From Fragum whitleyi (Eukaryota; Mollusca; Bivalvia; Cardiida; Cardiidae): a DNA stretch of 64,000 nucleotides. The DNA lies in assembly GCA_948146395.1 (NCBI GenBank), contig OX411552.1:49528258-49592257 (forward strand). The letters are read 5' to 3'. Below are positions 1 to 13,100 of this stretch, in pieces. Under the pieces are notes generated by a model. That model was not told where the DNA came from, did no database searches, and worked only from the letters and a program-made list of their open reading frames with translations. Position 1 is the stretch's first letter, and each line of letters begins with the position of its first letter. Made by a program: the position numbers and the translations under genes.

Positions 1-30
1 GCTTCGCTGTCCTCTGACAGCTCTTGTTTT
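1..30 (+). repeat. 3' tail of hairpin-headed tandem element, family HT6
   Basis: The first 30 bases (gctgtcctctgacagctctt core) match the 3' ends of the HT6 copies at 41.9 kb and 52.8 kb. The body of the element lies upstream of the window. Confidence 0.6.
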
Positions 31-1015
31 CGACATGTGTGTAAATCCTCTTTTGTGTTATGGTGTTATTTTTAATCGAACAACTTTAAGTGGTCAATTG
101 TTTTGATACACTAAATTCGTTTACAAAAGATGTTTATTACATGTTTAACTGTCGTAACGAAATCGAAAGTAAAGCGATTTCGCGCAATTTACAGGAATTC
201 GTTTTTCGGCGATCTGCAGACCGGTATTACTTAGCAATTAAAATTGATTATACTTACCTTATAATTTATCGGTTTCGTATTTAGGAAAATGAATTTACTG
301 AATGTAATTGTTACATTTTCAGTTCGGTAATAATTGGCCTTTATTTTGATACAAAGAATACGAGATGGGAATTTCAAATCAGACCAAATTAACTAAGAAT
401 CAATTTCTCCCTTTTGGAAATCGTTCAATTTCGTTGGCTTGAAAACAAAGTTTTACATGTAAATGCATATTTATTTATTCCATAGTGTAATATAAAATAC
501 ATGAAAAAGTTTAAATCATTATATAAATTACACAGTCTTCTCTATAGGCAATATTTTGCTTTGAAAGTTTCGCATCCGACCAAACCTCAGAATTAAGACC
601 ACCCCGCTATTAAGACCACTTTCAAAAAGTACCCCAAGTGGTCTTAATAGAGGGGTTTTACTTTACATACCTTGTATCTTGACAAGAGAAGGTCAATTGA
701 CACAGCATAGTTCTACTAACAAAGTATTTTTTTCTGTTGTTTGACCCTTTAAATCAGTTTTGACCCCGACTCATTGATTAAGGAGTCAATGTCCCTAATT
801 TCTTGGAGACCAATTTTCTCCGTGTACCAGTTCTTGCCATCTGACTATTTTCAAAGTAAAGATGCAATATTAATTAACAACATTACTGAATAAAAGAAGT
901 TGTTGTCAACATAACTTGAAATTAGAAGAATTTCATTTCCGTCTTTACCGTGAATCTTGAAGTTGGCAAGAACTAGTACTTGGCAAGTATTGGTTTCTTA
1001 CCAGTAGCACTACCC
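31..1015. other. Intron or upstream flank without recognisable gene
   Basis: No exon-like open frame with splice sites is visible. The only structure is an inverted repeat at 601-656: 15 bp perfect arms (ctattaagaccactt and its complement at 607-621 and 636-650) with an outer CCCC/GGGG clamp. Confidence 0.5.
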
Positions 1016-1058
1016 CTGCATGCTCACATGAAATTGTTGGAAATGTCACAGACAGGCT
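1016..1058. repeat. MITE family M1, 3' terminal fragment (copy C0)
   Basis: The stretch aaattgttggaaatgtca followed by caggct matches the terminal inverted repeat of the full M1 copies. Only the terminal ~40 bp are recognisable. It ends 15 nt before the exon e1 acceptor. Confidence 0.6.
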
Positions 1059-1073
1059 AATATATTAATACAG

Positions 1074-1180
1074 GTGGTAATATGCCAGTAGTTAGACATC
1101 AGACAGTTATACATGCTATGGAATGGTTGAAAGAAAATCAGGAGCAGTTTTGTGATGAAACCTTGTTTTTGACTGTTCAG
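1074..1180 (+). CDS. Solenoid gene exon e1
   Basis: Acceptor ttaatacag, donor CAG|gtaatc. The exon opens with 2 nt of a split codon and closes in phase 0. It encodes a helix-rich stretch including AMEWLKENQEQF. Confidence 0.8.
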
Positions 1181-4100
1181 GTAATCTTTACCATAACCCA
1201 TTCACAAAGGGTTTAAACCTATTTATTTTTACATCGATGGGTAAGCAAGTTCTTACAACTTGGATTAATCCCTCTCAATTCTGCTTCCTTGAAAATTCAC
1301 CAGTATTCACGCTTAATGTGTTGGCTACTGAAAGATCCTATATGGATAGCCGCTCCTTGGAATCAAACTCAGCACATTTTGGTCAAGAGGCTAACACTCT
1401 ATCTCTAGACCACGGACACAATACTCAAAAATGACAGTGTTCATACCCCCCACCTACAATGTAGAGGGGGTATATCGGTTTCACCCTGTCTGTCTATCCA
1501 TCATTATGTCTGTTCGTTCATAGAACTCTTTTGTTTCCGGACTTAAAAACTAAGTGACCTAGAATCATGAAACTTCAAACAATTTTTGCCCATGACACTG
1601 TTACCATATTTACCGTATCAGACACTTGAAAAATTTGGACACCATTAATTATTTTCAAAAATAATTTATTTTTTGCCCCTAAAATCGGACACAAATGGTA
1701 TTGTCTATCCCTTAATTTTTGGATACAAATTTACGTTATATGATTTGAGTTGAAAGGCAAAGTATGTACGCTTACCTTTTGTTCAATTTACAGTATCGTT
1801 GATAATCCCCTTAAGGTGTAATCCATTGTTTGACATTCGATAACCCTTGTTAATTTGAAAGCCGCATGGCTTATCACACCCAATAATGTTATTTGTAATC
1901 ACTACATAAAAGGTTTAATTATTAGCTATCTACATCGGGAGATACAGGTTTATGAACAGGGATCTTTTGTTGGCTGCATACGTGACGAATAAACTGACTT
2001 GCGATGCATTTGTAAGGCTTTAGGAATAGTTCAAACAAGAAATGAGGGTTTGTAGGCTTTTTATTTTTCAATCTCGTAACAATATCAGATTCGCCGTTAT
2101 CACAGAGAATATTGGCCTAATGGTAACAATACCTGGTCAGAAAAAAAGCTGGTTTGGAAATTCATTTTTTTTTATTATCATTTAAGCAACAAACAAATTA
2201 GACCGATCCATTACTGCGAAAAATCAAGATACCCGGACACTTGAATAAAACAGGTGTTATTAAACAAGGCGAGGTAGTAATGGCGTAAGTCTAAGCCAAA
2301 AGCGTCTAGTGATATAGTTGTTTGCGAAACATAACATAGTTGGAAGTTTAAACACCTAACCAAGGAGATGCTGCAATTTGCGTGTCGAGACCGTCTTATA
2401 TTATGTAATGATGGTCGACATTCACCGACCGGAAAAACAAACGTCTGTGTACATGTAAACAAAAAGTGCAAGGCAGTGCGATGAAAAATTATGTCGGTAG
2501 AGAATTGTCTCTTAAAGGCAGAAGATTATTTATTGTCCTAAGAAAAACAATAGAAAAAGAGAGAGAGAGAGAGAAAAAAAGAGAGAGAGATAGGACTTTG
2601 TTAAGCTGCACTTATGCGCTTGCATTCATCCGCCAATGAAAAGGTTATTCATTTTTCAATATTTGGAAAGTCTGCCATTGACTTTCAAAATAGCGTAACT
2701 CCTAAGACTCCAAATATCATTTATTTCATAATTGTCGATCTGTGACCAAAATATCCTAACTACGGCTTTCAGTAACCTTACTTCCGATATTTCAGTCACT
2801 CCTTGTCTATTTGTTTATGAATGCCAATCTGCGACAAAAATAGCATAACTCCAGTTAAACAAAGCTTGAGTTCCGATATTTAATTAGCTGGACAACGTTT
2901 TGCCCCCTTTTCGCGGGTTGGGCCAAGCTGACAAAGAATGGCGATGATAAGGGATTAACTTTAATAAACAATTTTTTTTTGTGATTTTATTTTTTTTTAA
3001 ATCATATTTTTTAACAGTGCTTGGAATTCATTTGGGCCTAGTACTTGTTATCTGAAAATAGAAAATTAAAATAGTTGAATTAAAAAACGTGAATTATTGC
3101 ATCATCCACAAACTTGTTTGCGTAGAACTGATTCTATGCGTGATTTGAATTTGGCATTGATTAAGTGAATCAGTGTAAAGAGGAACATAAGTTTTGGATC
3201 GTTACTGTCCAGATTTTCGTTCAGGATTATCTTTTTATAGTTTTTAGCTCCACTGGCCGAAGGCCAGCGAGCTATTGTCATGGCGGAGTGTCCGTCGTGC
3301 GTCCGTGCGTGCGTCCGTGCGTAAACTTTTTCTTTAAACATCTTCTCCTCCCAAACCAATGGGCAGATTTTAACGAAACTTGGTAGAAATGATCATTGGG
3401 TGGCCCTCTTCTTAAATTGTTAAAGGAATTTTGATTGGCCCCCCAAATATGGGCGTGGCAGGGCGTGGCATTTTTTCATTTTGAAATCTTTAAAAATCTT
3501 CTCCTCCCAAACCATTGGGCCGATTTCAATGAAACTTGGCATGGATGTTCCTTAGGTGACCCTTTACTTAAATTGTTCAAGAAATTTTGATTAGCCCATA
3601 AGTATGGGCGTGGCAGGGCGGGGCTTATTTTGAGCCCGAAATCTTTGAACGACATCTCCTCCTGAACTACTGGGCCGACTTCAATGAAACTTTAACAGAA
3701 TGTTCCTTGGGTGACCCTTTACTTAAATTGTTCAAGAAGTTTTGATTGGTCCATAGAAATGGGCGTGGCAGGGCGGGGCTTATTTTTAGCCCGAAATCTT
3801 TGAACGACATCTCCTCCTGAACTACTGGGCCGATTTCAATGAAACTTTAACAGAATGTTCCTTGGGTGACCGTTTACTTAAATTGTTCAAGAAATTTTGA
3901 TTGGTCCATAAATATGGGCGTGGCAGGGAGGGGCTATTTTGAGCCCGAAATGTTTGAACGACATCTCCTCCTGAACCACTGGGCTGATTTCAATGAAACT
4001 TTAACAGAATGTTCCTTGGGTAAACCTTCACTTAAATTGTTCAAGAAATTTTGATTGGACTAAAAATATGGGTGTGGCAGGGCGGGGCCTATTTTGAGCC

Positions 4101-7100
4101 CGAAATTTTCAAATGACATTTTCTCCTGAACCACTTGGCTGATTTCAATGAAACTTTACCAGAATGTTCCTTGAGTGTCTCTTTTCAAAAATTATTTGCT
4201 AAATTTCGATAGGCCTTAAAATATGGGTGTGGCAGGGTGGGGCTTATATTGAGGCCAAAATCTTTGAACGATATCTCCTCTGGAACCACACAGCCAATTT
4301 CAATGAAACTTTACCAGAATGTTTCTTGGGTGACTATTTACTTAAATTGTTCAAGTAATTTTGTTTGGTCCATAAATATTGGCATGTCAGGTGGAGCCTA
4401 TTTTGAGCCCGAAATCTTTGAACGACATCTTCTAGACCTTATGTTTTAATAAGATTGGTCAAGGGTTGCAGGTTCATTGTGATTGAGTATTTTGGTGCAA
4501 TATGGACCAGAACCATTTAATCATTACACAATAGGTCTTAGGAGAGTTTTGAGTGTTAATGTATTCATTTAAAGTAAGCTTTATTTAATGAAAGTCTAAA
4601 GATTTTAAAGCCAGTGGAGCGATACAGGCCCTCTTGGGCCTCTTGTTTAAATGAGGAACGCATATATTTTTCGATGCATTCTTCGGTACTGTACCTTCTT
4701 CCTTGCTCCCTATAAATGATGAAAGCATATATATTTGACGCATTTGTAGGCACTTTACCTTATTCCTAGCTCTGTCCGTATATTCTTTAATATTGTTTTT
4801 GAGCCTTTACAAATATTAAAGATCGATTTTCACCATGAAATTGTGAAATGACCCTAAATTTCGGACACAGAGGAAAATATTTTTGTAAATATTCGGACAC
4901 AAAAAATAATGATTATTTTTTCCCGTCCGAATATATCGGGCAAATATGGAATTTTTGGTTCATGTAGGTCAATGGTCAAAGTCACAATTGATCTTTGTCC
5001 CAAAAAATTGTTTTCGTTACTGAGACAAAGTGCAGGTGAGGGTATAAATCTGCATTGCGGCAGATCTGGTTTGGTCTTGTTTAATTGTGAAAAAATTGCT
5101 GTTGACATCTGAGTACTGTATTTTTTTTCTCTCTATAAACCCCTGTCCTCCAGAATAAACTGTTGACAAAATTCCTGACAATCAAATCGCTGAAAGTTAT
5201 GTGATCCCCTATTCTTGTTGTAGTTTCAAATGATTATGTTGAAAATTGAATTGGTATTTGACAATCTTATCTATTTTCAGGATTTAATATTGCTGTCTGT
5301 GACTGACATTTGGTCAGCTGTGAGGAATGCTTGTTCAAATAGACTGGGACCTTTAGCATCAAGTTTTAGTCTGGAACACCATCAACAGCTTTTTAATAGT
5401 CTAATACAGGTAGGAATGGGATTCTTAGGTATTATTCAATTTTATTTATCTGTTATGATAATCCATAACATTGCATAACAAACTAGAATCAGATAGCAAG
5501 TCTTTATCAGATGATAGCTAGATATATTGTCGTTTGGGGTCAAGCATTGAAAAGAAGTTTGGCAGTAGACTGAGGACTAAAGATGCATCAACAGTCTTGG
5601 ATCTGATGCTTGACAGTCATCATTCAATTCATCTGATACCAATCATAAGTTACTCTGCTGCTTCAGCTGAAATTGAAGGACAAATCTATAAATAATCCTT
5701 TTGAGAGTGGAATAAATCTGTTGCATTCCCTCAGGCTATTTAAATACTTTGTGAATGTTTACCATCGTTTGTTTTAATTTGTTTTATACCCCTGTAGAAA
5801 GACAAGACATATTATGTGATCATCCATGGTTGTAACAACTTAATTGTTTGTAAATAAGGACCAACGACTTAAATTTGTTCAATCATTTTTCATTTATTTG
5901 TTTCATCTTTCGAAAACGGAAACGTCAAAAAAAAACCAACACGATTTCAAAAAAGACACAAAACTTAATCGAACAATCTACTGAAAGTTATCTCCAGGGT
6001 TAGACCAATAACATAACATCCCGCCCCTTAAAAATCAGGAAAATTATTTGCATAAGATTTTCTGATTAAGGTAACACTGGAGTAAACTATACATAAAAAA
6101 TATCACCTACATGCCCCTAAACACTTCCATTGGTTTATTACCAGAATTAAAGTCTTTCAGCAATACTTAGTCTTGAGGCATTTGACCCTGGACTAACATT
6201 ATTACTGAAATCTCTAAGGAATGATGAAAGGGAAACAACTCAAGGAAGATTACTTACATAGGATATGCACAGTTATCTCTCCTGACAGAAAAGATAAATG
6301 CACAGTGCCAATGGAATAACTGTTCCACATTCTAATTTGCCTGGGTCATGAAATGGCTTATTATTCGAACATCATTATGAAATATCGTACAAATGCAAGC
6401 GATAAACAATAAACCATACATATAAAACTTTGTCAAACTTCACGAGTTATTTAACTGAAATAATCGCACTTCAAATAATAAAATCCCTGACAGTTATGCA
6501 TGTTTTCTTTTTGGAATACGTCTGCAAGTGAAATATGAATAAGTTCTTAGTTCCACACTAGTTAGCCAATGAAATACAAAGTCACAAACAATAACTGTTC
6601 CCTGTAGGTAATACAATAATATTGTCATTCTCACACAAAAGGTGGCAGTCGATCTAAAATGGCTTGGCGAGTTTTTTCGTCGAGTTTGGATTGAGATACC
6701 CATACAGCATTTTGGGAAGGCTCTCCAATTAATTGAGTTAAAAACTGAATACCGGAAGAGGTGTGCCTCTGGGCCAATACTCTCTTGATTTTCTTTGGTG
6801 CTTGACTCTCCACTGACGATAGTGGAACCGTGTTTGGATCAATATGGTCAGTATCACAATAACGCACTGGCTTCCGAATAACGCGCCTAGACCTCCGCTG
6901 TGGGAGAACATTGGGTGTTCGATCCTCCGATGGCGAGGAAGAATCATTGCTGACAGTCGGAATATGTCCATGTTGATCCCCAGATGAATGGTTGGAATAA
7001 GAAAGGTTGTTTAGTGTGTCACACAAATCATTGGGGGTCTGTGTTGCCGAACACGTATAATTCACTTTTTTGGTGATTGAAAAATAATTGGACGGCTCCG

Positions 7101-10100
7101 GTTGACGAATATAAGCCGATTTCAGTCTGTCTATGTGAAATGGCTTGGGAAATACAACACAAGATAAAGGATCACGCAGTTCGAACCTATGGTCACTTAG
7201 AACAGCCTTTATAACATATGGTCCCAGATAATGATTCCTCAATTTCTTGGCCGAAGTGTTTGTTTCATTAGTCACATAGACATAGTCCCCAACCGATAAA
7301 TTCAATTGTTGAAGGGTACTATTAGCCTGATCTAGCATCTTGCCTGCAGTTTGTTCAATATTAGATTTCACATCCTGTCTTATGGTTTCAAGAAGAAACT
7401 TCTTCTTCTCCAGGTAAGCAGCAAAACCGGTGGGCACATTTAGCAAATCCGTTGGTATAGGGCATAGGGGAAATTTAGGCCTGGTAGAGTACACTACTTC
7501 AAATGGAGAGTATTTCATGCTCGAATTCACCGCATTGTTAATGCTAAATATAATAGCAGGAATGACCGAATCCCATGTATTGCATCCTTCATCAAGAAAA
7601 GGAGTCAGCTTTTCCGCGATAGTACGATGGCCACGCTCACAAGCTCCTAAGCAATGATGGATGAAACTTGGGGTAAACTCCTGCTTTATTCCAAGAAGAT
7701 GGCAGAGCTTGCTAGTAACTTTTGCTGTGAATTCAGACCCATTATCACTTATCAAGGTATCACAAACTCCGTAAGTAGAAAACATGTCAAATAGTACCTC
7801 GGATACAGAAATGGCATCTTTGTTCGGAATAGCCTTGGCAAACACAAATTTCGAAAACATGTCAACAGCTGTGAATAGGTATGTATTAGCCCGAGAAGTT
7901 GTGGGAAGTGGTCCATATAAATCAATTTCCCAAACAGAAAATGGCTGAGTAGGTGTCGGGTATGAAGAAATTCTGTGGTTTTTAGGAACTGATGTGACCT
8001 TTCGGCCTTGACATAGATGACACGAGCGAACAAAATCAGTTACAACACCAGCTAGGTTTCTAAAGTAGAAATGCTCACGAACACGATCAATAGTGTCTTG
8101 TATGCCTCTGTGTCCGGCTAAAGGTGAATCATGATATATACACAAAACAGTCTGTATCATCGTCTTTGGCAGGGCAAGCTGAAACTGTCCTTGGAGTTTA
8201 GCTCTGATAGAATGGGTATTTCTACAATAAAATAACATGCCATTAACTATTGAATAGTCACTATGTTTGAGAAGAACACTTCTTGCAAGTTTTTGTGACG
8301 AAGGTAATTTTCCATCCTGGATGTAGCGAATAATAGGGTTCTATTCAGGATCTGCAACCTGGCAGTCGTATACACTTTTTGAAGACATGTCGAGTCCAGC
8401 CAAGACAGCATCAGTATCAAAGGCAAAATTGGTATCATAGGCTGTGTTGGTATCAATGGCCACATTGGTATCGAGACAATCACCGTCCTGTCCATTGGCA
8501 TCAGTATTGTATTTAGCGCTGTCACTTGTAGGTATATGAACTGAGCCAGAGCAGTCCTGGGTTGGATCGACACTTATTGTTACACCGACGTCACTTCTTT
8601 GAGACAAATGTGGCGTAAATGTGTCCGTAACATCAGAAGTACTTGGGAGACTGCAAACTTTTTGATTATCACAAGAACCATGTTCAATCCTCTCAGACTC
8701 AATTTGCGAAACCGTATCACAGTGTCCAAGAGGGGTCAGAGTTTTATTACCATTCGGAGACTGTACAGTAGTTTGAGAACAATTATCGCTCATTATGTTA
8801 GATTTCCGAGATAGAGCCTTCCGTTTAATTGTCTTGAGAGATTTCTTACGTACCAACGTGTCCTTGATATTATCCTCAGTATCGGCATCGTAAACAGTGT
8901 TTTGACAAATATCAATTCTATTCACTACAAACATCCCAGAATCATTGCTCTTTTCCCGAAAACAAACGTTTGTTGGTTTTTCATCCACATATGGAAAAAA
9001 TAAATCCTCTTCTTCAGGGCTAGTCAACAATTGTTCTTGAAAATTGGGAGTTCTCGACAAACTATCAGGTACCACCATATCAGATGAAGATTTCCACTGT
9101 ATGTCGCAATCAAACTGTTGAAGAATAGCGAGCCACCTCTCATAAAGAGCACCCTTTAGTTGTTTCTGAAACAAAGGCCGTAGAGCTTGATGATCACATT
9201 CCATCACAAAATGCCTTCCGCGTAAATATGATGCACAATCCAAAACACTAGTGACGACACCTAATAGTTCCAATTTAGTTGGTCCATATGACTGCTGCCA
9301 TTTTGAAAGACCTTTGGACCCGAACCGGACGACATGTTTCAATCCATCTTCGTGTACTTGGTATAACATGTAGCCAATGCCTTTTGAACTAGAGTCAACC
9401 GCTAAATTGAATTCAAGATCAAACCGAGGAAAAGAAAGTGTCTCTGAATTCAACAACAAAGTTTTTAGACTGTCAAAACTAGACTGGCACTCTTCACTCA
9501 AATTTTTTGCCCTTCCTTAATAGTTTATGTAGGGGACAAGCAACAGAACTAAAATTCGGTATGAACTTGCAAAACCAATTAAAGAGTCCTAAAGCTCGTT
9601 CAAGTTCCTTGCGTGAAGTTGGATTTGGGTAACTTGTGATATACTCAAGCTTATTCGATGGAGGTTTGATACCCTCAGAAGATATCTCATGGCCCAGAAA
9701 CACACCCTTGTTGACTGCAAATTGACATTTGGACGGACCAAGTTTTAATCCAGCTTGCTGAAACCTACTTAGAACATCATCAATGTCCCTCAAATGCTGT
9801 TCAAAGTTTGACGAAAAAATGCAAACATCATCAAGATAACATAAAACATTCACAAACGTCAAACCATGAAGAATCTTATCCATAAGCAATTGAAATACAT
9901 TAGGACTTTGGCGTAAGCCCATAGGAAGCCGAAGAAATTTAAAAGTTCCAAAGCATGTATTAAAAGCAGTGTATCGTGCAGTATCAGGAGAGATACCAAG
10001 CTGAAAAAAGCCAGAACTCAAGTCCAAAAAAGACATGTACCTGGGACTCTTCTCAGCAAGGGACTCTGTCAATTCTTGTAAGTCAGGAATTGTATATCTG

Positions 10101-13100
10101 AAATCCTGGGTTTGAGAATTGAGATATCTAAAATCTACACAAAACCGATAAGAAGACAGACTTTGCTCTTTTGTAGGATTATGTATGTCTAATTTCGGCT
10201 TATTTCGTTTTGCAACTAGCACTATAGGACTTGTGATAGGAATGTCCTCGGTCTCAGCAACTGGTGCAATTATACCCTGTTTCAATAGCTCATCAAGCTG
10301 ATGACGCAAGACTTCCTTTTTATCTGGTGATAAGCGATAGGGTCGCTGATGCTTTGAAACAGCATCTGGTTTGAGACGTATGGAATGTTGAACAACAGAT
10401 GTGTAGCCCATCTCTGAATTATTATCAGTAGTGAAAACATTCCTGTGCTTGTACAGAACTTTATACAAACAGTCCTGTTCATTAACAGAAAGGCTTTCAC
10501 TGACGTGAACTGAAGTTTTGAATGTCTTCATCATCAACCAAAAACGATGAAGGAATTTCTGACTGGCTGTTGAAGTCAGCGTCATCAACTGTAGAGGTAG
10601 AAGATATAAATCTGTCGTTACTGCTAACAGACATCCTGGCGCATTGTTTCAATGATACTAAATCAACAGAGTTATCACATATTTCAAACTTGCCTAATAT
10701 AGTGCCCTTTTGCACATGAACAGGTTCGTTGCCTGGGTTTAACATCTTCAAATATACTGTGTGATCAGGGGAGCATGTGACAACTACCTTAGATACCAAA
10801 ATGCCCTTATTGGTAACCTCAGAATGGCCACTACATACACCTTGCATACCAATATGCAATCTTGAATCAAGTTTGCCCTTGACAACACACTCTCAATTCG
10901 GATTTATGCATATTGTAGAAGTGCACTTAACTTTGGTTGTCTTTTTAACATTAAAAGTACAACACTTCCTAAAATCCAGCAAAATACCATGCTCACGCAT
11001 GTAATTTGTACCAAGGATGAGAGGATGTGATGCACTTGGTAGTATGTAGACATAGATAGAATGGCCAATATCATGCTTAGACTGTCTCAAGCGGATCCGT
11101 GCAGTACCGTAAATCTGAACAGTTTCATTGCTTGCCAAAACAATGGAATCATCACATGTAGAAAAAGCAGACTTTTCAGATTGAGGTATCATCTGAAGAT
11201 AAGACTGAGATATCACATTGACAGAACTGTACCCGAATCCAACAAAGCCGTAACTGGCATGTCAGAAATAAACACATTAAGGTACATGAAATGATGATCG
11301 TTGGAAACAATTGCGCCAGAATCTACTTTGTTAGCAGATACGTCCTGGCCTGAGAGTTGCGCAGCTGTCTCAGGCCTGACTAGTTTAACTGTGGACAAAC
11401 TTTGGCTGTATGATTGGACTCATTACAAATTTGACATTGCTTATCAGATTTAACTTTTGGGTTCAAAATACAAGATGTTGCAATGTGCCCGTACTGGTCA
11501 CAGAGTTGACATTGGGTATGGGGAGTTTTGTTCCCATTGTAAGGAAATAGTGCTTTTTTGGAAATATTACCCCACCCACTATTTTAGCCTTGCCAGGATT
11601 CCTGGCATTAGTTACTGTATTGCTGAACTGCCCAGTTTACATTAAAATGTGTTTGTTTGGGTTTGTGAAGTATTTAAGGACTATTTTAATGTTGAAACTG
11701 GTCTGTTTGCAGCAGTTAGGTAGAGAAATCTGCTTATTTTAACATTTGTTGTCTGATTGTTTACAAGACTGCAGTGATTATCTCCCTTGACTAAAAACTA
11801 TTTATTTCTCCATTATTTAATCTAACTCTGTAACAAAGCCCTTATATTGTCAATAGCACTATATTATGTTTGTTGTTTGCCCATACAGCATTAACTTTAG
11901 GCAATTATATGTGTTTAACAAGTTATTGAATTCCTGGCAATGACCTTCAAGTTTGGAAGGAGGGAACCTTTGAATTTCTAGCCACTTCAGATTTTCAACT
12001 GTCAAATTCTAGCTTTTCTGAGAAATCTATTTATAATGTAAGGTATCAATGTTTAGGTCTTGGTGTGCTCTATCTATTTATGTGCACCACTAATTCATAT
12101 TGTTTATTTGTATGTAGCATTTGCATCTGAAAGGATTTGCTCCTGGCAACATGGCTGCAGTTGCCAGGAATTGTCATTTTTACCTGACAGGATTCCTGTC
12201 AGCCAGGAACGTTTTGATTGGCTAAGTGAGACCTTCCACTGCCTCTGATTGGTTTGTAAGGTTGTCACTATGGTGATCAAAAGCTTATAAATAGGGGTAA
12301 ATCCTAGCAGATGATCAGTTTTAGTATCAGATTCACTCATGACACATGTCTTTATTATGATGTAACAAGAGCCTCAAATGGCTATTCATTCATTAAATAT
12401 CATCATCATCAAGCTGAATTGTCCTTTTATACAGTCCTTATGCTAATTAACCAGGAAAGCCTTATTTGGAGAAGATATTGGGACCTTAGAAGCTCGGATA
12501 AGGTCAACATTTTGTTTACACCATTACCACTCCAATTGCATTTGGCTTTAAAATGAAATTCACCACCACATTTGAAACAAGTCTTTGGTCTTCCAATGAG
12601 TTTAGATTTGTCGACTGTCATTGGGGTATTAGACATTGTAAGACACTGTTGCATAATATCGTTACGGTACCCATGGGCTTCACCGATTTTCGCCACATGT
12701 AATGCGTCACGTAGATTGGATACTCGACCAGCCCGCACAAAAAAGGCAAGCTGAGATGGGAGTCCAGCGATGAATCGATGTAAGATGTCTCTTTCGGATT
12801 TATTGAGTTTTTTCCCCTTCTGACATACAACACCATGAAATTCCTCGATTCTTTGACCCGGAGAAATGGACAGTTCATTGAATATAGCCTCTTCTGCTAT
12901 TAATGCAGGACTGTTATTTAGACAGTATTCCTGGACAAAAGCCTGCTTCAAGAGGTCGTATGTGCACAACATTGGTAACTGGTCAAACCATACAAGTGCT
13001 GGGCCTTGTAATTGGCTACGAAAAGCAGCTTTAGTTTTCTCATATTCAGTTTGTGAGTTAATGTTCATAAGAAGAAGATGGCATTCAAAGTCTGTTAGAA

